From assembly GCA_021774205.1 (NCBI GenBank), contig JAJFJI010000357.1:1-5648 (forward strand): DNA of 5,648 nucleotides, in the 5' to 3' direction. The stretch comes from Nitrosomonas sp. GTDB lineage: Bacteria; Pseudomonadota; Gammaproteobacteria; Burkholderiales; Nitrosomonadaceae. The first letter of the stretch is position 1. Every line of letters begins with the position of its first letter. The notes beneath the pieces are model-generated. The model searched no databases. It had not been told where the DNA came from and saw only the letters and a program-made list of their open reading frames with translations. A program made the position numbers and the translations under genes. Shown one piece after another: positions 1 through 4,628 of the stretch.

Positions 1-54
1 CTCCTATTGAATGAACGAATGATGGATGTTTTGCCACAGTACATCTTGCCATAA
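1..54 (+). CDS. possible C-terminal tail of a gene cut by the left edge
   Basis: Frame 1 is open from the first base to a TAA at 52-54 and would encode a 17-residue tail, LLLNERMMDVLPQYILP. The other two plus-strand frames close within the first 12 bases. The composition is compatible with a real protein end, but 17 open codons can occur by chance. The minus strand is also open leftward from an ATG at 52-50 that lacks a good ribosome binding site, so a divergent gene start is the rival reading. No function can be assigned from so little. Confidence 0.22.
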   Translation, partial: LLLNERMMDVLPQYILP

Positions 55-73
55 AGAATAATTCCAGCGTCTG

Positions 74-114
74 TTTTTACATATTTTTACACAAACTCTA
101 CACAATTTTACAAG
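74..114. promoter_or_regulatory. four phased TACA/TGTA elements, OmpR-family-type binding array
   Basis: TACA occurs at 78-81, 88-91, 99-102 and 109-112, so the steps are 10, 11 and 10 bp, close to one DNA turn. Three of the four copies are extended to TTTACA. On the minus strand the first two read GTAAAAATATGTAAA, which fits the known CpxR pattern GTAAA-N5-GTAAA. On the plus strand TACATATTTTTACA differs at one fixed base from the known E. coli RstA pattern TACATNTNGTTACA. OmpR-family regulators bind direct repeats spaced 10-11 bp, and such a regulator (PhoP-like) is encoded at 1731. That this regulator binds here is an inference. The site lies about 210-240 bp upstream of the lipoprotein start codon. 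Confidence 0.5.
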
Positions 115-134
115 CACTCTCGCTAAACTTTAAC
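107..134 (+). promoter_or_regulatory. weak candidate sigma70 promoter at the end of the TACA array
   Basis: TTTACA (107-112, five of six -35 consensus bases) is followed after 16 bp by TTTAAC (129-134, four of six -10 bases). The -35 would coincide with the last element of the phased array, an arrangement typical of a promoter activated by a response regulator. The transcript would start near 141 and leave a leader of about 180 nt before the lipoprotein gene. This rests on hexamer matching in AT-rich DNA and is uncertain. Confidence 0.22.
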
Positions 135-159
135 GGAATAATTCCCGGGAGCTTATTCC
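135..159. repeat. inverted repeat GGAATAA / TTATTCC
   Basis: GGAATAA (135-141) and TTATTCC (153-159) form a perfect 7-bp stem around an 11-base centre that itself contains the palindrome CCCGGG (144-149). The left arm also belongs to a second palindrome, GGAATAATTCC (135-145). The 10-mer GAATAATTCC occurs at both 56-65 and 136-145. The element could be an operator, or the terminator stem of a gene ending at 54. No clean T-run follows directly, so a terminator is not favoured. Confidence 0.4.
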
Positions 160-230
160 AGGGTAATCGGCCTGAATGAATCGTTTTATATTTTGAAAAT
201 CTTCTAATGCTGTTAAAGATACCGGTAACT

Positions 231-259
231 TTGACATAAATGCATGAAGAACCTAATTT
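231..259 (+). promoter_or_regulatory. candidate promoter of the lipoprotein gene
   Basis: A perfect -35 hexamer TTGACA (231-236) is followed after 17 bp by TAATTT (254-259), a weak -10 with three of six consensus bases. A second perfect TTGACA lies at 263-268, but I see no good -10 16-18 bp after it. The start site would be near 266, giving a leader of roughly 54 nt. The perfect -35 and spacing support it, while the poor -10 limits confidence. Confidence 0.35.
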
Positions 260-319
260 AGATTGACAAACAAAATATGCACGTGTTCAGCTGATGCTAA
301 TTTAAAGGAAGAATTAACG

Positions 320-814
320 ATGAGTCGGATAAGTTATATTTTGGTGTTCTTTGTTTCATTATCTTTAGTTGCGTGTGCAAGTAATGAGAAAAAACCACCT
401 GAAATAAAAGAAGAATTTGCAACTAAGATTGAGAATAATGGGCTAAAACTGTTTACCTATACAGTGACAATGGCCATGCCAGAGGATAGGAGTGGTGGTA
501 TGCGTGGCGGCATGGGAGGTGGTGGTGGAATGCGTGGTGGTGGCATGGGAGGTGGTGGCAGGGGAGGTGGTGGCATGCGTGGCGGTGGCATGAAGAATGG
601 AGCCAAATCTGATCGTGAGGCTACGACGAATCGCTTTCAGGACATTGTTTATGAAAAGCTCAAAACAAAACTGAGTGAAACAGGCTATTGTCGAGAAAGC
701 TACACAGAAATTAATAAATATTTTGTTAGGGGGCGATCACAAATAAGAGGAGAATGCAATGAAAGTGCGACAGAAGAAGATCGCATGACCTTTATTAATG
801 ATGAGAACATATAG
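320..814 (+). CDS. outer-membrane-type lipoprotein with Gly/Met/Arg-rich insert, unknown function
   Basis: This is a 164-residue lipoprotein precursor. The frame is open from an ATG at 263, but the ATG at 320 is preferred: AAAGGAAGA (304-312) is placed as a ribosome binding site, and the protein then begins directly with a signal sequence. A hydrophobic stretch (about residues 4-18) ends in the lipobox LVAC, making Cys19 the lipidated residue. Ala at +2 after the cysteine argues for outer-membrane sorting. Residues 59-91 are a low-complexity insert of 23 Gly, 6 Met and 4 Arg. It interrupts a charged segment on the left (KLFTYTVTMAMP) and a C-terminal region of about 70 residues rich in Lys, Arg and Glu. 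That region has two cysteines (124, 146) that could form a disulfide in the periplasm. I do not recognise the family. The gene stands alone, with 145 bp to the next gene. Confidence 0.85.
   Translation: MSRISYILVFFVSLSLVACASNEKKPPEIKEEFATKIENNGLKLFTYTVTMAMPEDRSGGMRGGMGGGGGMRGGGMGGGGRGGGGMRGGGMKNGAKSDREATTNRFQDIVYEKLKTKLSETGYCRESYTEINKYFVRGRSQIRGECNESATEEDRMTFINDENI
493..592 (+). repeat. degenerate in-frame tandem repeat encoding Gly-Met-Arg-rich tract
   Basis: About 100 bp of imperfect units built from GGAGGTGGTGGN and ATGCGTGGCGGTGGC sit inside the lipoprotein gene, encoding blocks such as GGMRGGGM. The stretch is very G-rich on the coding strand, against an AT-rich background on both sides. 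Unit lengths are multiples of three, so copy-number change would keep the frame. Runs of GG separated by one or two bases (for example 516-528) could allow a two-layer G-quadruplex, which is an inference. Confidence 0.8.
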
Positions 815-959
815 TACTTAAACAACGTCATTGATAAATATCTGATCCCAAAAATTTGTCTCTTTTTTTCATTTTGTTCAGTTTATATTCAGCCTTTGTT
901 GTGTATTGTGCAAGCAATCAATAACTACGCTAATTAATCAAACACAATGGAGGCTTCAA

Positions 960-1292
960 ATGAAAATCAAGACAAAACTAGCCCTAGTGATTGTAATTTT
1001 GTTGGGTTTTATGATTGCCATTCCAACGATCGTGATGGCTGGAATAAATCACCATGGGTATGGCCACAAATATAATTATTCACATCATTACGACAGGCAT
1101 CATTACAAGCGCCACTATCGGCACAAACATGCGCGCAAACATCACTATCGGCCCCAATATTACCCACAACCAAGATATATTAAAAGTTACAGTTATGGCC
1201 CCAATTATTATCCAAACCCAGCTTATGGTTACCCGCCTAATGTTTCTCTTGGCATCAATACAGGAAATGCACACTTTATGTTACGCTACTAA
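960..1292 (+). CDS. secreted His/Tyr-rich protein, unknown function
   Basis: This is a 110-residue protein starting at ATG 960, preceded by GGAGG (949-953). The frame opens earlier, at 906, but the earlier start would add 18 hydrophilic residues before the signal peptide. Residues 1-27 are a typical signal peptide (KIKTK, hydrophobic core, cleavage after VMA). The 83-residue mature part has 13 His and 17 Tyr. Residues 30-65 or so carry pairs such as HHY and RHH, and a Pro/Tyr-rich stretch (PQYYPQPRY, YYPNPAYGYPP) follows. There are no cysteines in it. The end, NAHFMLRY, has alternating hydrophobic residues and a terminal aromatic, like the final strand of outer-membrane proteins. Metal binding is plausible from the histidines but is an inference. 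A strong stem-loop follows the stop codon, so it is probably transcribed on its own. Confidence 0.8.
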   Translation: MKIKTKLALVIVILLGFMIAIPTIVMAGINHHGYGHKYNYSHHYDRHHYKRHYRHKHARKHHYRPQYYPQPRYIKSYSYGPNYYPNPAYGYPPNVSLGINTGNAHFMLRY

Positions 1293-1299
1293 TAAGCGA

Positions 1300-1329
1300 T
1301 TGGTGAAGTGCAAAGACAAAATACATAAT
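1300..1329 (+). promoter_or_regulatory. weak candidate promoter inside the stem-loop, facing the PepSY gene
   Basis: CATAAT (1324-1329, five of six -10 bases) lies in the loop of the stem-loop. TTGGTG (1300-1305) sits 18 bp upstream as a weak -35. It is the best -10 match in the 91-bp gap before the PepSY gene, which needs a promoter if the stem-loop terminates upstream transcription. The start site would be near 1336. The -35 is poor, so confidence is low. Confidence 0.22.
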
Positions 1330-1357
1330 GTCTTAGCGCTTCACCCATTAATTTTTT
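1302..1357 (+). terminator. long stem-loop terminator after the His/Tyr-rich gene
   Basis: Bases 1302-1317 pair with 1330-1345: ten pairs (one T-G wobble), one A-A mismatch, then five more pairs. The closing loop is about 12 AT-rich bases. A run of six T (1352-1357) begins seven bases after the stem. The position just after the stop at 1290-1292 fits a rho-independent terminator. The gap between stem and T-run and the AT-rich apex are a little atypical, so it may instead be partial, or act in attenuation of the downstream PepSY/two-component genes. Confidence 0.65.
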
Positions 1358-1383
1358 CACATCCAGTGCGCCAACGGCCTTGG

Positions 1384-1680
1384 ATGAAATATTTTTATCA
1401 ATTTATTCTTGCTATTTCAGTCTTACTGGCTTTTTTTTCATCTTATGCTTTGGCCGAATCAAGGCACTATTCATCATCACCCTACTATCTGACAAACAAT
1501 CAACAAGACGGCATTTCCGAGCAAGCAGCGGTCGCTATTGCACAAACACAAATTAACGGACGGGTATTAGCAATTAGACGTATTAATAACATTTATCGAA
1601 TCAAAATACTGAGTAACCAGAGCACCGTGCATATTGTCGTGGTAGATGCCATTAATGGAACAATTAAGTCTTCTCATTAA
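1384..1680 (+). CDS. small exported PepSY-domain protein
   Basis: This is a 98-residue protein. The reading frame is open back to 1054, but the part before 1384 is a shadow of the His/Tyr-rich gene. From ATG 1384 the protein begins with a clear signal peptide, MKYFYQFILAISVLLAFFSS..ALA, cleaved after residue 24. The ribosome binding site is weak, and a GTG at 1366 is an alternative start. Residues 44-95 (ISEQAAVAIAQ, then GRVLAIRRINNIYRIKIL, then VHIVVVDAINGTI) follow the PepSY pattern of one helix and several strands, with the usual ending in which a strand runs into an Asp then NG or TG. PepSY proteins are thought to inhibit or modulate partner proteins outside the membrane. The regulator starts 50 bp downstream on the same strand, so a role in tuning the PhoQ-like sensor is a reasonable inference. 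Confidence 0.85.
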   Translation: MKYFYQFILAISVLLAFFSSYALAESRHYSSSPYYLTNNQQDGISEQAAVAIAQTQINGRVLAIRRINNIYRIKILSNQSTVHIVVVDAINGTIKSSH

Positions 1681-1730
1681 TTCAGAAATTAGCTTATTTT
1701 CGCTGTAGCAATTAAATATTTTTACAAAAA

Positions 1731-2426
1731 ATGCGCATTCTGCTTATCGAAGATGAAACTAAACTACAGACTCAAATTTGTCAACAGCTGCAAGGTGATG
1801 GGTATATGGTAGATGCCTGTAGTAACGGAGAAGATGGGCTATTTATTGCCAGCGAATATCCATTAGATGCCGCTATTATTGATATCGGATTACCCGGTAT
1901 TTCTGGCTTAGAAGTGATCAAAGCACTGCGCGATAAAAATAATCTTTTACCCATACTGATATTAACTGCAAGAGACAGCTGGCAAGATAAGGTCAAAGGC
2001 CTGGAAACAGGGGCTGATGACTATCTTGCCAAGCCTTTCCAAATGGAAGAGCTAAAAGCAAGAATCAAAGCCTTGTTACGTCGCGCATCCGGTGCGCCAA
2101 GTACACTGCTACAATTTGGACCAATCACCCTGGACACAAACTCTCAGACTGTATGTGTCGACAAGAAAAAGATCGACTTAACTGCATTCGAATACCGTTT
2201 ACTTGAGCTTCTGGCGCGCCATCATGGAGAAGTTCTCTCAAGACAAATATTAACGGATTACCTTTATCCTCACGATGATGATCGTGACAGTAATGTACTA
2301 GAAGTAATGGTAGGACGGTTACGTCGCAAACTTGATCCAAGCGGGATATTGAGTCCTATCGAGACGCTCAGGGGCCGGGGTTATCGCTTCACTTTATCCA
2401 GTCAAACAAACACACCATCGGAATGA
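1731..2426 (+). CDS. phoP: PhoP-like OmpR-family response regulator
   Basis: This is a 231-residue two-domain DNA-binding regulator. The receiver domain (1-118) has the acidic pair E7/D8, phosphoacceptor D51 (AIIDIGLPG), switch T79 and K101 (KPF). The segment ARDSWQDKVKGLETGADDYL is the form seen in PhoP and close relatives. The winged-helix domain (about 126-222) has LTAFEYRLLELL at 150-161, the recognition-helix stretch SNVLEVMVGRLRRKL at 187-201, and TLRGRGYRF at 212-220. All catalytic positions are intact. The start gives the canonical MRILLIEDE. No Shine-Dalgarno sequence precedes it; the bases there are an AT-rich run containing TTTTTACA. The stop overlaps the kinase start (ATGA), showing translational coupling. 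The symbol rests on similarity of this pair to PhoP/PhoQ; the subgroup also includes QseB/PmrA-like regulators. Confidence 0.88.
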   Translation: MRILLIEDETKLQTQICQQLQGDGYMVDACSNGEDGLFIASEYPLDAAIIDIGLPGISGLEVIKALRDKNNLLPILILTARDSWQDKVKGLETGADDYLAKPFQMEELKARIKALLRRASGAPSTLLQFGPITLDTNSQTVCVDKKKIDLTAFEYRLLELLARHHGEVLSRQILTDYLYPHDDDRDSNVLEVMVGRLRRKLDPSGILSPIETLRGRGYRFTLSSQTNTPSE

Positions 2427-3754
2427 AATCGTTAAATCAGCGTATCTTACTAAGTGCTACGCTGGTGCTTGTTATTTTTATCGCGGGAATTGCTGTTACG
2501 CTGGATCGAGCCTTTCATGACAGTGCGCTTCTGGGTGTTCAAGATCGGATGTATGCACGAATTCTTTTGTTAATGGGTGACGCGGAGATTGACAATCGAG
2601 GTAAATTATCAATGCCATCCGATTTAATTGACACAAAATTAAGTCAACCTGATTCCAAAACCTATGCATGGATTATTGATCAAACCAAAGCAGCTGCTTG
2701 GAAATCCACCTCTGCGTTAAATAAAAAAATAACAACAATATCACCACTAAAAAGAGGCGAAAAAAGGTTCAAACAGGTAATCATTGGTGACGCGCCTCAC
2801 TTTATTTATAGTTATAACGTCACATGGGTAACAAGATCAGGCGCTTATCCACTCACTTTTAATGTTGTTACTGATACAACATTATTTGATGCGCAGGTAG
2901 AACGCTATCGTGAGGATTTATGGGGATGGTTAAGCGTCATGGCGCTACTGCTGCTGATCACACAAATGCTGGTATTACGCTGGGGTCTACGGCCTATGCG
3001 GCAGGTTTCAACCGAACTTGCGGCAATAGAGTTTGGCCAGCAGGAAAATTTAAGAGGTGAGTATCCACGTGAATTAAAGCTATTAACTGACAGTATTAAT
3101 TCATTAATCAATCACGAACACAAACAACAAAAACGCTACCGCAATGGGCTCGCTGATCTGGCCCACAGCCTAAAAACACCGCTTGCAATTCTACGTGGTG
3201 CAGCCAGTTCAAGTGAAGGCATGCAAATCACTACCCTCAATGAACAAATTGACCGTATGGATAACATTGTTCAATATCAATTACGGCGTGCAGCGACAGC
3301 CGGCAGCGCTCCTGGAATGCGCCTGTTAGCATTACGCCCTATCGCCGAAAAAATTATCAATGCCGTTACAAAAGCCTACCACAACAAACAAATCAAAATA
3401 AATATTGATGTCGAAGACGAAATTAATCTCCGCATCGATGAAGGTGATCTCATGGAACTGCTCGGCAATCTTATCGATAATGCATTTAAATGGTGTCACG
3501 ATTCAGTAACACTTTCAGCCAAACATATGAAAAACAAAGTAATTATTTGTGTTGAAGATGATGGTCCAGGGATCAAGTATCATGAAGTAGAAAAAATCCT
3601 TAAACGTGGCGTACGCGCTGATCAATCAATACCGGGGCATGGCATTGGGTTGGCGATTGTCCGCGATATTATCCAGGTATACGGCGGTGATTTGTCAATC
3701 GACCAAAATAAAACAAATGGCACTCGTATCGTTATTAAGTTGAAACAATTTTAA
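2423..3754 (+). CDS. phoQ: PhoQ-like membrane sensor histidine kinase
   Basis: This is a 443-residue inner-membrane kinase. TM1 spans about residues 8-27, a periplasmic sensor domain about 30-165, TM2 about 167-187, and a short HAMP-like linker follows. The phosphoacceptor motif LADLAHSLKTPLA puts the active His at 248. HSLKTPLA is the form found in E. coli PhoQ, as are GNLIDNAFKWC (N box, 348-358), VEDDGPGI (377-384) and the RG-R-D--IPGHGIGLAIVRDI stretch (395-416) with a short ATP lid. These support PhoQ-type assignment. It should autophosphorylate His248 and pass phosphate to D51 of the regulator it overlaps by four bases. E. coli PhoQ has 486 residues, so this one is shorter. The sensor domain has no run of three or more acidic residues, unlike the divalent-cation patch of enterobacterial PhoQ, so the signal may differ. 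Confidence 0.87.
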   Translation: MKSLNQRILLSATLVLVIFIAGIAVTLDRAFHDSALLGVQDRMYARILLLMGDAEIDNRGKLSMPSDLIDTKLSQPDSKTYAWIIDQTKAAAWKSTSALNKKITTISPLKRGEKRFKQVIIGDAPHFIYSYNVTWVTRSGAYPLTFNVVTDTTLFDAQVERYREDLWGWLSVMALLLLITQMLVLRWGLRPMRQVSTELAAIEFGQQENLRGEYPRELKLLTDSINSLINHEHKQQKRYRNGLADLAHSLKTPLAILRGAASSSEGMQITTLNEQIDRMDNIVQYQLRRAATAGSAPGMRLLALRPIAEKIINAVTKAYHNKQIKINIDVEDEINLRIDEGDLMELLGNLIDNAFKWCHDSVTLSAKHMKNKVIICVEDDGPGIKYHEVEKILKRGVRADQSIPGHGIGLAIVRDIIQVYGGDLSIDQNKTNGTRIVIKLKQF

Positions 3755-3780
3755 TGCCAGAATGTGGCATTATTTTAGTT
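3752..3780 (+). terminator. rho-independent terminator of the two-component genes
   Basis: TAATGCCA (3752-3759) and TGGCATTA (3765-3772) form a perfect 8-bp stem with a five-base loop. The next bases, TTTTAGTTT (3773-3780 and on), are T-rich. The kinase stop codon TAA is the first three bases of the stem. On the minus strand the stem is followed by AAAATTG, so it should work mainly for plus-strand transcription. Confidence 0.72.
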
Positions 3781-3811
3781 TAAAAATGAAATGATACTGA
3801 TAAATAGTAAC

Positions 3812-3833
3812 GGAAAAGCGAAAAAACGTTTCC
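3812..3833 (-). terminator. weak candidate terminator for the minus-strand DUF4124 gene
   Basis: On the minus strand GGAAACG and CG..TTTCC can form a seven-pair stem with a two-base bulge around a loop of six T. It sits 44 bases past the stop of the minus-strand gene. The downstream bases (GTTACTATTTATC) are only moderately T-rich, so the call is tentative. Confidence 0.25.
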
Positions 3834-3876
3834 TCTGAATACGAATGGAAGTAATCAGCATATTTAGACCAGGTAC

Positions 3877-4332
3877 TTACTGACAATAAGCCGCAATATT
3901 TTTTTGCGCTTCTGCGATTTTTTTCTGTCGCATTTCATCGTCAGCATATACGATACCACCCTGCCCATCCGGAAACGTTAACCGTGGAGATTCTCGAAAT
4001 ATTTTTAACTGGCCCTGTGCACTGACACATCGTTTGTTCATTTCTACAGCTTGTGCTTGTTGTTTCACCTCGGCTTCTTGTTCTGAAACACGGCGTTTCT
4101 GAAACGCCTGCATTTTTTCATCTAGCGTCTCGGACACATTTGCCTGGTTATCAACAGAAGGCGGCGGTGGTGGCGATTTAATATTTAGTTCTTTTTCATC
4201 CCGAGCAGCGCCAGATGGTGGTGGCTGGTCGGTATACTGAACGTTGCCATTTTGATCAACCCATTTATAGACTTGAGCATGCGCGTCAAAAACAAAAACT
4301 AAAAGCAGCGCGAATAATAAGAAATAACGCAT
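3877..4332 (-). CDS. periplasmic DUF4124-domain protein
   Basis: This is a 151-residue exported protein of unknown function. An in-frame ATG lies nine codons upstream (4359), but the start at 4332 is preferred: GGGAG lies six bases before it, and the protein then opens with a signal peptide (1-19, cleavage after AHA). The mature protein begins QVYKWVDQNGNVQYTDQPPP (20-39), the hallmark of DUF4124, a small beta-rich domain common in gamma- and betaproteobacterial envelope proteins. A Pro run follows (54-58). A Glu/Gln/Lys-rich stretch (about 67-100) is probably helical or coiled coil. The C-terminal segment has RLTFPDGQGGIVYADDEMR and a helix. Two cysteines, 102 and 150, could form a disulfide. 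The gene is convergent with the kinase gene and divergent from guaB, and I infer that guaB proximity is conserved. Confidence 0.88.
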   Translation of the reverse strand: MRYFLLFALLLVFVFDAHAQVYKWVDQNGNVQYTDQPPPSGAARDEKELNIKSPPPPPSVDNQANVSETLDEKMQAFQKRRVSEQEAEVKQQAQAVEMNKRCVSAQGQLKIFRESPRLTFPDGQGGIVYADDEMRQKKIAEAQKNIAAYCQ

Positions 4333-4464
4333 TTTATCTCCCGGCAAATATATGCCCAAATGGGGTTAGAAGGCAACTTTTATAGACAAATTCAATGAGC
4401 TATAGATAACTTGAAAATTGTATGGGCTGACCTCTGCTTTTAAATTGATAAAAAGGAGGGCATT

Positions 4465-4533
4465 TTGGCGCTATTTCTAAAATATGAGGCGCCTTATCCT
4501 TCGAAACAAGCTGCAAAATTAGTTACTCGCTAA
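4465..4533 (+). CDS. possible 22-codon TTG-start leader ORF upstream of guaB
   Basis: A strong Shine-Dalgarno-like AAAGGAGGG (4452-4460) lies four bases before a TTG that opens a 22-codon frame (MALFLKYEAPYPSKQAAKLVTR) ending in TAA at 4531-4533. GGCGC (4467-4471) can pair with GCGCC (4489-4493) across its start. There is no ATG or GTG start and no recognised peptide family. The spacing is short, and the guaB promoter proposed at 4570-4601 would begin transcription after it. The ribosome binding site may be coincidence. Confidence 0.15.
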   Translation: MALFLKYEAPYPSKQAAKLVTR

Positions 4534-4569
4534 ATTAGTTTGCGAAAATAATACGGTAATTTATCTTTC

Positions 4570-4601
4570 TTGAAGCATGAATTGCTTGGTTTCGTTATAA
4601 T
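4570..4601 (+). promoter_or_regulatory. guaB promoter with an operator-like dyad
   Basis: TATAAT (4596-4601) is a perfect -10. The nearest -35 candidate is TTGAAG (4570-4575), but the 20-bp spacer is longer than usual, so activity may need help or be moderate. The 15-bp dyad AAGCA-N5-TGCTT (4573-4587) overlaps the -35 and spacer and is a plausible repressor or activator site. It does not match the E. coli PurR pattern. Transcription would start near 4608, giving a leader of about 20 nt. Confidence 0.5.
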
Positions 4602-4603
4602 AT

Positions 4604-4617
4604 CGCTTTGAAAAGCG
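4604..4617 (+). promoter_or_regulatory. small hairpin at the guaB transcript start
   Basis: CGCTTTGAAAAGCG folds as a five-pair stem with a TGAA loop, directly after the -10 box and 11 bases before the guaB ATG. It overlaps the expected transcription start and lies where the ribosome binding site should be. guaB has no clear Shine-Dalgarno sequence, only a weak AAGCGG (4613-4618) partly within the hairpin. It could be an operator half or a 5'-end structure affecting translation. Confidence 0.35.
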
Positions 4618-4628
4618 GTCATAAAAAT

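Noticed and set aside
74..114. Naming the array as a definite CpxR or RstA box
   Set aside because: Those patterns come from E. coli, and the host is probably a betaproteobacterium. Similar half-sites are shared across the OmpR family, so only the family-level claim is kept.
493..592. Reading the Gly-rich repeat as a CRISPR or mobile-element repeat
   Set aside because: The units are short, degenerate, in frame and contiguous, with no spacers or terminal inverted repeats; it is a coding low-complexity tract.
815..870. T-run at 863-869 after the lipoprotein gene as a terminator
   Set aside because: No stem of useful length precedes the T-run, so a rho-independent terminator cannot be supported there.
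1080..1274. Hydrophobic 64-residue minus-strand frame that looks like a membrane protein
   Set aside because: It is the antisense of the His/Tyr-rich gene. Codons such as CAT and TAT read as ATG and ATA on the other strand, giving false Met/Ile richness, and it has no ribosome binding site or partner.
1054..1383. Long plus-strand open frame running into the PepSY gene from 1054
   Set aside because: It overlaps the His/Tyr-rich gene in another frame, is a low-complexity Ile/Thr shadow of its CAT/TAT codons, and the signal peptide begins only at 1384.
1781..3111. Minus-strand frames inside the regulator and kinase genes
   Set aside because: All lie wholly within well-supported genes on the other strand, are short, and show no domain or signal features.
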